Part shown: in pieces, positions 10,261-21,035 of the stretch | Layout of the letters: each line of letters begins with the position of its first letter | Position numbering within the stretch: position 1 is the first letter of the stretch | NCBI GenBank assembly: GCA_020091685.1 | Contig: CM034595.1 | Span: 40,100,232-40,164,231, forward strand | Origin: Lutjanus erythropterus | Taxonomy: Eukaryota > Chordata > Actinopteri > Lutjaniformes > Lutjanidae | Direction: 5' to 3' | DNA: 64,000 nt | Translations under genes and position numbers: made by a program | The notes under the pieces: model-generated | The model's input: the letters and a program-made list of their open reading frames with translations, nothing else | What the model was told of the DNA's origin: nothing | Databases searched by the model: none

Positions 10261-11626
10261 ATTCTTAAGTGCAGCAGAAATAATCCTGGTCGGAATTGTT
10301 CTGATATAAATGGTAGCAGTCCGCAAGAGGTTAAAAAACTTGCTTGTGGTTTGGTTGCTTCATGCAAGTATAACTGATGCATAATATTGTTTACACAATA
10401 AAGAGAGGTCTACAATTTGAAATTCAATGAAGATGCAAACAATTCAGAGCCATCTTCCCTCGAATGTGCTCTGCAAACTCTGAAGGACAAAAGCACAAAT
10501 GCTAACCTAATAGATGAGCTACAGCTGCAGCACAGGCAACATGATTAGATTCTCCTCATACTTAATTCCTTTATCAAAAAGCAGTGATATTCCACTAAAA
10601 CAAAACGCTTGTACCTGCAGTGTTTCAATAGAGGTGGGCTGCTCTTATCACCCTCACTGAATAGGACTGGGGCCCATAATGTAATAGCCTTGCAGCGCGC
10701 TCATAAATCACCTGAAGAGGCTGTATGCCACATGCACTGACACTCCCAATCTGCCAACCTGTGTCTTTATTAAAGAGCACATTATACTGAAAGGCGCCTT
10801 TTTTCCCCCACAGTCGCCCTGCTCTAAACACCTCAACTCATATATTTATGCAAACACGAGGATACAAATTCTTTCCTCTGCAGGTGCAAATACATTTCTC
10901 TGAGCTTTTCATATACTGAATGTGTGTGAGCGTGTGTGTGTGTGAGTGAGACACAGACAGGGACCGGCATTGTTTTTATATCTTGTCACCAACCCTCTTC
11001 ACAATTACAGCAATTGTCTCCCACCCACTGCGAGAGACACATCAATTTGGATGTATGAATGTCTATTCATATCTGATTTGCCTTAGTGAATCTCTTAGAT
11101 GTTATTGGCCAAATAGTTTAAACAACAAAGTGCTGTTTCTGTGTGTGAGTGTTCTGCTTTGTTGATGTTATGTTTGCTTTTTCTATCTCCGTCCTTCCAG
11201 TAACTTTGACAGCTAAATTGGAAGACGTCAAAAGTAAACATCATGTGAGCTGACAATGAAATGCCAATGAAGCGAGATGAGGTATCAGTATAGTTGGCCC
11301 TGTATGTTCACAGAGAGGAAACATTCAGCCCTTTAACTTCTTCACATCAACACTTCCTTGAGCCCTCGCTTCCAGCAATTAGCACACACTTTCACATGTT
11401 GTAAATTTCATGAGACCTTAAGGTGCTCTTAAGGATCTCTGCCTTAATTAACACTTTGTGAAGTCAACTTGTAATATCCTTTTTCCTCCATGCTCTACCC
11501 AAGAGAGTCTAAGGGAGGAAATGGAACGGCAAGTGCAGAGGCGCCTTTGAGCAAGACGCTGAAAGAGCAAACTGTCCACGTCCTTCGGTAAAAAACTGGA
11601 GTCTGATGTGAGTGTTTGCAGCAAAC
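10261..11626. other. Non-coding, mostly unique
   Basis: There is a short TG-rich tract at 10919-10950. No coding exon, repeat copy or RNA gene was recognised. Confidence 0.4.
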
Positions 11627-11968
11627 TTAAAGCTACTATAAGGAACTTTCATATTTTGTTGATTTTGGAGGCCCATGTGGACAAAAGTAGTTTTCCCAAT
11701 GTAAGAGCTGCAAAATATAACATCAAAAATAAAATGATCGAACTAAAAATCTCCTCCTGCTTCCTTTTAACCTGCTAAACTTTGACTCACTGTAACTTTG
11801 TCTGTGAAAATGTAAACACAGGCTCGTACCATCTGATTTGAAGTGAACAGCTGTACAGAAATAGCTTCTCGCTGATAGTGTCTTTTGCTCATGTAGGTCA
11901 TAAAGGGGAATCAGGAATAAACTGAGACTGTTTCATAACCAGTTAAAAACTCCTTGCAGTAGCTTTAA
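11627..11968. mobile_element. TTAA-ended MITE of a second family, complete with both terminal repeats
   Basis: The left end is TTAAAGCTACTATAAGGAAC (11627). The right end read on the minus strand is TTAAAGCTACTGCAAGGAGT (from 11968). The inverted repeats agree at 19 of 23 positions. The 342-bp interior has no open frame of note and is unrelated to the TTAA element at 6525. TTAA at both outer edges is the expected footprint of a TTAA-specific transposase such as piggyBac. Non-autonomous; only this copy is in the window. Confidence 0.82.
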
Positions 11969-13229
11969 TGTTCACACAAAATGGCAAAAGTCTGGAGATT
12001 TCAGACACCAAAAATAAAAACACATAAGCCGTGTGAGCGTTTTTGTCCCGGTCTTTGTAGCCTTCATACTTTAGACTTGTGCTGAATTAAATTTTTGGTG
12101 GCAGTACCGCCTGTGATGTGGCTCTGGTTGTATGCCTCACTCCTACAGGATTACAACATAAAAAAAAACCCTGTTTTAGCCTGTATATGCTTTGCAAAAT
12201 AAAAGAAAATACACCACTGCTTGGTATAGGACCATTCAAAAAGACTTAAGACAAATTACAGATGTCATGTTATATTTCCTCTACTGGTCGCTGAAGTTAC
12301 AAGGTCAGCAACATATTTTGCTCCTATTAGATTTAATGAATGGTTTCTGTAATCACAGCATCATTGTCAGTGTACCATTACTCAGCTCAGCCTAATCAAC
12401 TCTTCTCATCAATGTCTCCAAGGTTTTTTGTGCCCTCAGACAAAGGATTTGATGTTTTCTTATGATAAACACAAATGACGAAACAAGCCTTTCTTGAAGG
12501 AACCCAAGACGTCAAATCTGTGGCTTCTCTCTGAGAAACACGAATATTTAGTGCCAACTAAATGCAACTAAAAATTCCGCAGGCTGCCACAGCGCTCCCA
12601 ACCAAAATCATGCAAATCATGAACAGGAAAAACACTAAATCCCTTTCTCCCACTCAGTTCTTGCGAACACAAGACGTACCCCCTCGGCAAACACCGGCAG
12701 CAGAACACATCCTGCAAAGAAAGCCTCACTGCTGAGAGACAGAAATGTAAACAACGCAACCTCTCAGAAAAGAAGTTGTTACACTCTAGAAATAAAACAT
12801 TGCGGATGGGGATTTAACAAAGGCACGAGTCAGAGCTGTTCGTTGGTGGTTTTTCTTCTCCAGAAGACTCCTGTGGCTGTAATCTGACCAGTGGCAGCAG
12901 TCCAAGGCAATCTCAGAGGACAGTCCTCACCCACAGAGCTGCTGATGCAGATCTCTCTGGCCATGTGCACACTGAGGCTGAAGTTTTTCCTCCATGCCTT
13001 ATGAAACGTACACATGAAGTACATGCATTTGATGAGGGCTGCCTCTGAAAAATCGATGCTTCCAGTCATAAGTCATGAAGGACTTGAGTAAACTCACATC
13101 TTGTCAGCTGAATCTCTGCACTTTTGTTTCTTTAGCTGTAACACTGTATACAGAGCAATGCAGGAACAACAGCATGGCAGGCTGCGAACTTAACCGAGTC
13201 TCAAAATGACCGCAAAACACAACACTAAC
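11969..13229. other. Non-coding, nothing recognised
   Basis: Unique sequence. The open stretches (63-79 codons) lack any family resemblance. Confidence 0.4.
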
Positions 13230-13460
13230 TGTGATAGAAACAGAGGGCAGCGTGACGCCGAACAGCGTGGGCAGCGCAGTCCGTTGGCTGCACCAAAGCG
13301 CTCTGCTCCGGTGCCGATCGCCTGTAAAGTCAGCTGAACCACTTTTGAACCGGAGGGTGGTAAAACCTCCTCCACTGCCGTCCACTGTGACTGACTTTTT
13401 TGGCTGACAGCGCCGCAGCAGCCCGGCGGGAGAGACGTTCCATGGTGCGCCGGGAATTTT
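13230..13460. other. CpG-rich patch
   Basis: There is a run of CpG-bearing words: GTGACGCCGAACAGCGTGGG near 13250, GGTGCCGATCGCC near 13310, and GACAGCGCCGCAGCAGCCCG near 13407. Minus-strand frames of 93 and 120 codons overlap it in different phases and look like by-products of base composition. Its function is unknown. Confidence 0.3.
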
Positions 13461-13963
13461 ATCACTGAACTATGAGCAAGACGCACACTTTTACTTTCTC
13501 TGACTGTGTGGAAATCTGATGTTTTCACACCACAGATGATGAAGATAGGCATTAAAACATGAGGTTAAAAAATGAGACTCTCACAGACTGATGAAGAAGT
13601 TCAGAGTGACAGCCAAAACAACAAGAAAATGAAAGCAAAATAATCAGCTTGTTTGAGTCGATGCCTCAATTCAGCCAAACTCAAAAGGAAATCCAATAAC
13701 ATTAAATCAGGAAAATGTTCTGTACACAACATTTTACTGAAGCAAAGAGTTTTTATTGATTTTATTGGTTAATTTAATATTTCTAAAACTGCGGTCCTTG
13801 TCTCTTGTATGTGGGGTTTTCCTCTTTCTCCTCAGATCTCTCTGGAAAATAGATTTCAGTGTGACTACCTGATTCAATAAAGTCATTTAAAACTTTAACT
13901 CTTGTATTCAGAAAGTCTCTGGATTGAGAAATAGCTGAGGCTTTATGCACCAAGATGGTCTCT
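13461..13963. other. Non-coding, nothing recognised
   Basis: AT-rich unique sequence. No features seen. Confidence 0.4.
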
Positions 13964-13971
13964 GTAATAAA

Positions 13972-14221
13972 TAAGGCTACAGGTGATGAATATTTTCATA
14001 TCAATTAACCTGCCTATTATTTTCAAGACTCCAAAACTGAAAGTCTCTTCATTTACAGTCATAAATGACAAAGAAAAGCAGAAAATCCTTACATTTAAGA
14101 AGCTGGAACCACCAAATGTTTGACATTTTTTGCTTGAAAAATGACAGAGGTGACTCATCAATTGTCAAAATAGTAACTTTCTTTTGATCATCTAATCGAT
14201 TTACTAATTGTTGCAGCTCTT
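13972..14221 (+). mobile_element. hAT-like MITE, family A, with 7/8 target-site duplication
   Basis: Flanks GTAATAAA (13964-13971) and GTAACAAA (14222-14229) agree at 7 of 8 positions. The interior shares with 47.6-48.3 kb the blocks ATGACAAAGAAAAGCA, ACATTTRAGAAG and TGGAAYCACCAAATGTTTG. The right end is GTTGCAGCTCTT. The element lies in the opposite orientation to the copy at 9531. Two minus-strand frames (72 and 86 codons) cross it and are not genes. Confidence 0.82.
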
Positions 14222-14229
14222 GTAACAAA

Positions 14230-14559
14230 GTGTTGTAGTTGTGATCTTTACTCAGTGGAGGAAACTTCCTTTGTCCATTGCTTTCAGAGACATTTACAGA
14301 TGCGTGCATTCAACAAAACTTCAATAAAGGTCATGCATAAGGTTAACTTCTGATACACGCCTTAAAATTAAAATGTGTTTTAATCAAAACAGATCTTTTG
14401 TTATTGTTGCTCTGTGCGTGCGCGCCTTCTTTACGTCACAGAGATAATGAGTGGAGCAGATATGGTTTGCATATGTGAGTACAGTAGATATGATCACTGA
14501 CAAAACCAGATATGAGCAGCAGTAATCTCGTACGGGTCACAGCGCTGACCACATGACAC
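14230..14559. other. Non-coding, nothing recognised
   Basis: AT-rich unique sequence. No features seen. Confidence 0.4.
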
Positions 14560-14960
14560 AGAGCAGCTGCCTCAGTCTCACCTGTCCCTGCTCCACACAT
14601 CCTGTCAAAAAAAAAAAAAAACAGGTCAGCGGAGGACGAGCCGTGTGAGAAAGTTGGGCTCCCTCTGCACGTATTTTGTATCTTGACAATACAGATCAAA
14701 TGCAGTCTCGCAGCGGTTGAGGCTGAGCCAGTGTTTGTTATCTCGTCTGATGTGGAACGTGCGACACGCGGACGCGCGGCGAAGGAGAGCGAGGCAGACA
14801 GGTAATCCAGGATTACAGCGCCGACATGTCATTTCCATGGACGTGTTATTCCTGCTCAAACGTCTTTTGTGTGAAACGTAGGGTGCAACCCCATCTGTCT
14901 GCTCCAAACTCTCCTCTGGCACCCATCAATGGCGCGCCGTGGACCAGCATAGACGACGAG
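14560..14960. other. CpG-rich patch with an A15 run
   Basis: CpG is concentrated at 14757-14790 (CGTGCGACACGCGGACGCGC and following) and at 14929-14955 (GGCGCGCCGTGG). An A15 run (14607-14621) is framed by CCTGT and ACAGG. It could be a small orphan CpG island. No first exon or TATA box can be supported. Confidence 0.35.
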
Positions 14961-15744
14961 ATAATGAGCTCCGGTTGCCTTGTCAACGCTATCCCTTTTT
15001 CCCCCCTCCGACAGCCACACTCTTAAGCTACCGTTTGCCCATTTCCCAGTGTGCAGAGCTCTTCAGTAAACAAGGCATCGAGGTGGTATAGATGAGATTT
15101 CAAATTGTCTTAAAATCCCTCCAGCAGGCAGCCACAGATCAACAATCCAGACACAAGTAGTTTGTAGAATACAGATGGGTGGGAGGAAAACTTTAGTTAA
15201 TGACGTTTGGAGGTCAAAGTTCGCCTGCGATCTAAATGCAAGAGGCCAGTAATAACTGCAGCAACAAATAATGTCCTTTATGTCTGAAGCACCGCAGATG
15301 TACTTGTACAGCACTTGGCCTGAGTGACTCACTAAAAACATTTAATGCTACAAAAGGTTCAGATAAAGTGATATTTCACTCTCAAAGAATGTTTTCAATT
15401 TTGAGTGCTTGTTCTCAAAATCACCTTAAAATGAGCCTTCAGGTGGAATTTACAGGCACTACGCTTTCAAAACAAAGTCACGGACGTTGCAAGGACAGAG
15501 ATCTTCTGACACGTTCTGAATTTTTCCCTCCTCCTTTTGTAAATTAATGGTTTGACTCCTTTGAAAGTTTTCCTCCTCATTATTTTCCTCCTTTCCTCTC
15601 TCCTCATCTTGTAGCGTTAAGTTTCATTTGTGTAAAAAGGTAAGCAGCCATTTTGGCCGGGACTCTATCCTGGTTGAATAGAGGTCAAAGAAAACTTCGG
15701 TTTGAGTTCAGAGTCACACAATTATGTTTTTTTTTGGAAATGAC
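14961..15744. other. Non-coding, nothing recognised
   Basis: Unique sequence. The 15520-15610 part is pyrimidine-rich. Confidence 0.4.
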
Positions 15745-16161
15745 CTCAGTCTAGTAACTTCTTCTATATTTATCTATAAAGCCCTCCTGAACAAATTACC
15801 AACTTACATCACTTCACTGTTACACATTAGGACAGGAGCTTAAATCAATTCTGAACTTGGAAAGGCTGCTTCGAGGTTCTGAACCTCAGACTCGGGGAAA
15901 TAACTTACTAATAACTTTGTGAGATTTTAAAAACATCCTTCGAATTCTTAACATTTTTACAAGTAAATGTTTTAACTAGGAATTATCTACATCAATTGCT
16001 GTTATTGAGGTTTTATTGTCTCTCTTTTTTCATTATTTTCTTGTTTTAGTGTTCTTGTTTTGTTTATATTGTATTTCTGCTTTTGTTGCATATAATGCAA
16101 TTTTGGCATCAAGAAAAATGAAGGTCTCTCCTAAATAAAGGTTGAATGAACTGAATGAACT
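15745..16161 (+). mobile_element. LINE 3' end: worn reverse-transcriptase C-terminus plus 3' UTR
   Basis: Read from 15769, one frame gives FIYKALLNKLPTYITSLLH, followed after 15847 by NSELGKAA. This matches the YKAL.N.LPSYL and ELGK.AF motifs near the C-terminus of LINE ORF2 proteins. In-frame stops lie at 15841 (TAA), and further stops follow SRF and DSGK, so it is a dead copy. A T-rich 3' UTR follows, ending in AATAAAGGTTGAATGAACTG. The last bases repeat TGAATGAAC, as in LINE tails primed on short repeats. The copy is strongly 5'-truncated, as LINEs usually are. The clade is not decided. Confidence 0.65.
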
Positions 16162-17999
16162 TCAAATAAAACATATTTAAGTGACAATTTTCCAAAACCT
16201 TGTACTTCAGTTTCATGATGAAAAGTTTCATTTTATAGTCCTGGTTTTGATTATTATTTTCTACTTTTTATTGCTTTTATTTATTTATGTACTTTTTTGT
16301 TCTTTACTGTATTGTATTTTCCCTTTACTGGACATTATATATCACCGTTAGCTTGCTTTATTTCTGTTTTCTTTTGTTTTTATGTCCACATACCTCCTTA
16401 AGGGTCACATTAAAGAGATGATAAATCTATGTCTACAAGTCCACAGTGGTAGTTTGAGACCTTCATTATATTTAAATCTAACAATCTCATTTGCCTCTGT
16501 GTTTATGGTGGTTTTCACATTGTAACTGAGGGTGTTTTACAGCCATCCATAATGAGAATTAAAAGACAGCGACTTCAGGTAATGTCGAAGTTTAAATGGC
16601 TCATGAGCTCACACAGAGCTACAAACAAAGTGTTCTACAACAAAGAAGACAGAAATGGTAAATAATTACTTACTCTGTGCTGCTTTTAAGTGTTTCACAC
16701 GCAGCGAAAGTGCAAAACGATGTTTTATTCCAAAGGTTTATCCACATGACGGGGTTCTCTTTGTGGTTTTAGCGTCTCACTCGATCACTCAACAACAATT
16801 GCGGCTGGTCTGAGGAAGACTCAGGGCCACATTCCTCGTTATATCTACACGTCCATCGTGACATTTCCTGCAGGGTGGCATTCTCTCCCCCACTCATCTG
16901 TCACGGTGCTGTCTGACACAAGAGTGTTAAATTCCAACACAAACAAACACGTCTGCCATGATGAGGCAACTACTTTCAAGTCACACATCAGGCATTTGAG
17001 TATCTGTTTTGTTTACCTGCTCGCTATAAGTCACGCTCTGAAATAGCGCCAATTTCCTGTTTGTCTATAGCAGAGCATTTCACTACATCATAAATATCTA
17101 TTCCGCGTCCAGACTCCCATCTCTTTTTCAACATCTAACAGCATCGCTGTCTGAACTTAATCCAAACTATCATCGCCTAATTCCAACTGTTCTTTTAAAA
17201 TCGTAAGTTTAACACACAGGTTTCTCTCACGATATTTATGTAGAATTAATCCAAAATCACTTTCACTCAAACGTCTTTTCTGAAGACAAGTTGCACAATC
17301 AGACATGATTTCCAAGACATCCCTGTAAACATCCCTTGGTATATTCAGGGTTGTTTTACAGTAACTGTAGAAGAAGAGTCCTGGCACAGCGTTTAGACAA
17401 GCTAATGTTTCTCTCCCCCCTCTGCCCTCCCTCCCAACGGACTCTTTATTTCTGTTTGAACAAAAAAACAATATTTCCTTTACACAAGCAGCTGCTAAAA
17501 CAAAGACACACAAAAAAAGAAAAACAGAGCAGTTGCTGATGTCTACCAAACACATTTTTCTTCTCTTTGGAGCTCAGTCAAAGGCAGCGCAGCTAACCTC
17601 TCACCTGGTTTTGTAAGAGAACCTTAAAAAAAGCTGTTCTGCTTAGTCCACGCAGTGAATCTCATTTCAAATTACTCCAAATTGGTACGTGTCCAGCACG
17701 AGAAGAAGAGCTGTTCAAAGTGAAGCATAAAGGAGAAACTGTTTAATATCAGAGTGCAACAACTTTGGCTTCGCAGACCTTTTAATTCAGCACTTGTGCA
17801 TAAAACTCTGCTTTACTTTGTCCGTATTCCACTCCGAATCATGACATCAGTGTTGACAAACTGTAAACACTGGGCGGTAAATACATAATGCCAGTTAAAG
17901 CACTTATTTTCAACTCCCACAGAGCCCTTTGCCAACTGCATGAGTCATAACTGTTGAATGAAAAGACGGCCCGACCCCTTCATGTTTCTTTGGAGGGTT
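16162..17999. other. Non-coding, mostly unique
   Basis: The T-rich stretch 16250-16400 may be another old retroposon tail, but it has no coding remnant. A minus-strand frame of 132 codons (17157-17555) is open without any recognisable domain. No RNA gene was seen. Confidence 0.35.
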
Positions 18000-18340
18000 T
18001 GTTCATTAATGACTGGGGCTCGGCCCTATGTCAACATGCTGGCTTGCAGCAGCGAGGGCTAGCAGGGACATGAGGTGGTGCTAACACCCGCCGCCATGTC
18101 GTGGCCTGGCACGGACCTGCGTTTTGGAAGGGGGACTCATGGAAATCAGTGGGGCTTGGCCCGGCTTCACTCCCGCCTCGGTCTGCTAATGGCTTTCCAA
18201 GTTTGGGGCTGCCATTTGTCAGCTTGACTGATGTCCGCGCCATGAGGATCAATCTCTTTCCGTCATCCATCTCTTCACCATCAGAGGAAAAGTACAGCGC
18301 TCTGGGGTGCTGGGCCACGGCGCCGTGAATGAGCTTCCGG
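18000..18340. promoter_or_regulatory. Candidate conserved non-coding element
   Basis: Moderate-GC unique block with TTCATTAATGACTGGGGCTC at 18003 and compact, non-repetitive wording throughout (for example GGGGCTGCCATTTGTCAGCT near 18205). Frames of 75 codons (+, 18101-18328) and 95 codons (-, 18031-18318) are open together, which points to sequence composition rather than coding. A conserved coding exon cannot be excluded without comparison. Confidence 0.25.
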
Positions 18341-19541
18341 AATCAAACGAAAAAAAAAACACTTAAGCTTTAAACTTGCAGGTAAGACAGGATGCGTATT
18401 GAGTATTGTGAGGGTAAAGGAATACATTTACTGCAGGACTGAAGTGATATAAGACAAAACAAAAAGGAAAAACTTGGCAGTCTCGTTTTGTACATAATAG
18501 AAGAGCATCAGACGCAGCCAAAAACCACAGAAAGCAAGCGGGCTGTTGAGATAGGCTGTTCCTATTCCTGGAACGTTTTCAGTGGTCTATGAAAAACCAG
18601 GGGTCCGACTCTCCTCTCTCACTACATTAAGTGATTCTTATTGAAGCCTTGCAAACAGGATCCAAACAGGAAACATTAAGTCTCAAGAGAAAGAAGTGAA
18701 AGTAAGCGATTCTGCCTACGTGAGAGAGAGAAAAGAGAGACCGAATGAGGTGTGGTGAGTGAATATAAAGCAGAGGGAGAAAAAAAAAAGTGGTGATGGA
18801 AAAAGGAATAAAACATAGTTGGGGAGCAACAGTGTGAAGGGAACAGCTGAAAGAGGTTGCAGGGCCCCAGGTGAGCCCTGTGGTGGGTCATTTCACAGCC
18901 CTGTAGGCTGACTAACACTGACAGGTCAGCTGGAAGACTCGCTGCCAAGAGAAACCCTCAACGGAAAGAACAGGGCACGAGGCTGCGCCGCAACACACAC
19001 TCACACATGCACACAAATAAAAACAGTACATGCTAACACACACACACACACACACCTCTCTGCCTCCACCACAAAATAATTTCCTTTTCAATCTGCCACA
19101 CAATAACCGAGCCACTGTTTATTGACCTTTACCATGACGCTTTTCACCAAGCAATCGCTTCTTTGGCTCGAGGCACAGAAATATAGCTCAGACTGCTCGG
19201 CTCAGTGCTGTGAATCCACCGTCATGCAGCACGCTTTCTTACATTCACAGCTCGGGATCCACGTCAGGATGTGCTGCGAGCGCCCGGGGGAGGGAGCGTC
19301 TCCCTGACAGCCATGATGATTGGATCATCAAAGAAGACAACTTGATGTTATAACCGTCATTAGTGGAGTAACAAATCAATTAAAGGGAATCACAGCACTA
19401 AAGGCCTGCGTACACACAGGCGCCTGAGAGGCGTATACATACACAGGCTGTATTCAAAACCTAACATTTGACGGTCACAGTCCCGTTCACACCGGATCCT
19501 GACCGCTGCCGTTCGATTTCACAGCAAAAACAGCAATGCCC
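18341..19541. other. Non-coding; purine-rich tract and (AC)10
   Basis: The + strand is purine-rich over 18680-18830 (GAGAGAGAGAAAAGAGAGA near 18722). A short (AC)10 microsatellite lies at 19036-19055, preceded by broken CA repeats from 18990. No gene was recognised. Confidence 0.45.
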
Positions 19542-19777
19542 TTAAAGGCAAATCATGCAGGATTTTCCTAAAAAACAATGTACTGACTCATACAAAAGTA
19601 ATCCCTCTCAGTTATCACCCACAATCCAACAGAAGTGTGTGGATCCTCAGAAAACCTCTGCTGTGCTCAGGAAGCTTTACTAACCCAAAATATCAGTATC
19701 TGACATCCTGGGAATCAACCACCTCTCTGGTGCATTTACAAACCGCAACTCACAAATCCTACTTATTCTACCTTTAA
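19542..19777. mobile_element. TTAA-ended MITE of a third family
   Basis: The left end is TTAAAGGCAAATCATGCAGG (19542). The right end on the minus strand is TTAAAGGTAGAATAAGTAGG (from 19777). The inverted repeats match at 17 of the first 23 positions. The interior (236 bp) is unrelated to the elements at 6525, 11627 and 35052 apart from the outer TTAAAG. It has no coding capacity. Single copy in this window. Confidence 0.7.
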
Positions 19778-19909
19778 ACAAAGAACTTGAAAGTAACATA
19801 TACCAAGACCAACACAGGCTGTTTGTCTAATACATGTATATTTATAAAGCTAGTAGTGGTTTGTTGCCCTTAATTTTGATCAAATTCAAGATACGAGCTT
19901 TGTTCCAAG

Positions 19910-20276
19910 CAAGGATGCCAAAAGTATCAAAGCATCCATACTTCTTCAATACCATCTGCTTAAAAACAACACAGTACTAACATTTTATGGTATCGAAAGT
20001 ACTGAAGTACAAAAAAAAAAAAAAAAAGATCCCCACTTCAGTTCAGTTTTAATTATTCTGCTTGAAATTTAGCTTGCAGCAAAATCAGAAAGTGACTTTC
20101 AGTTAGTTCAGGGACTTTTTTCTGTACTAGCATTGTGTGCAAGTTGTTAATTAAAAACTGGAAAAAGAAAGAAAATAACGGTTATATTTTGTGTCGAGAA
20201 CTTTTTTCTTTTTTTCCTGTGGTGTCAAGTGATACTGAGTATCGTTTTTTCAAAGTTTAAAATCATGACAACTCTA
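19910..20276 (+). mobile_element. hAT-like MITE with 7/8 target-site duplication (copy 2 of the 2316 family)
   Basis: Flanks GTTCCAAG (19902-19909) and GTTCAAAG (20277-20284) agree at 7 of 8 positions. The left end is CAAGGATGCCAAAAGTATC and the right end is CATGACAACTCTA; the inverted repeat is weak (about 8 of 12). An A17 run sits at 20011-20027, where copy 1 has a short A tract. This copy keeps the right end that copy 1 has lost, and so fixes the family's length at about 367 bp. Confidence 0.8.
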
Positions 20277-20284
20277 GTTCAAAG

Positions 20285-20889
20285 GATGTTTAGTTTAGTC
20301 CATTTCCAGAACTATTGCAGATTTTGGAAAGACGCTTTTATGCTTGATACCCCTAGAAATCTGAAGAAGTTCAAACTTTATTTTAAAAGGTTTTTACCAC
20401 ATTTAATGATTTAAATTGCAGGTTAAAATGTTTTATTCAGGTCACAACAAATAATTGCCATCATTTGTTATCCTGACATTTAATTTCATCATCCAAAATC
20501 CAAAAAGAGTTTATTCACAATGATATGAAACACTGGTCCTAATAAGTAATAGCTACATCTAACTATACATGTCCGAAATTCAAATCTAGACTAGTCAACT
20601 AAATGTAAGAAAACACTCAGAAAACAGTAAATTTGAGCACATTTTCAGACAGAGAGATCACAGCATTCACAGGTTGGAACAGTTAACAATGTCATACTGA
20701 GTTGCTGAGTGTGGCTAACGTCAGCAGTGCTAGCAGCCTGCTCTCCTTGCAGCTTAACGTCCACATGCTAGTGATGAACGTGAGTACGCACTGCTCCTGT
20801 CAAGTGGTTATATGCACAGCCCAAACACAACCTTATCTTCTCTAGCTCGTCTTTAACAGTTTGCCAGTGTTGTACGTTATTAAAATATT
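20285..20889. other. Non-coding, nothing recognised
   Basis: AT-rich unique sequence. No features seen. Confidence 0.4.
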
Positions 20890-21035
20890 AGTAATTAGTT
20901 TAACCAGCTTAGTAGACTCAAGTTTAAGAGGCTGGAATCAGCAAATGTTGAGCGTTTTTGCTTGAAGACTAAACAGATTAGCTGATCACCAATATTCAAA
21001 TCAGTTAGTCAGTCAACTGCCATTTTGGCTACATC
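20890..21035 (+). mobile_element. Family A hAT MITE fragment
   Basis: The stretch GTTTAAGAGGCTGGAATCAG (20922), then GCAAATGTTGAGC and TTTTTGCTTGAAGAC, matches the 3' half of the copy at 13972 (TTTAAGAAGCTGGAACCACC and GCTTGAAAAATGAC). Both termini are too worn to place, and no target duplication was found. Confidence 0.55.

Noticed and set aside
9856-10382. 156- and 133-codon minus-strand frames
   Set aside because: They lie in a CpG-rich patch with a CT run. Low-complexity Arg/Glu stretches come from the repeat, and no homology was recognised.
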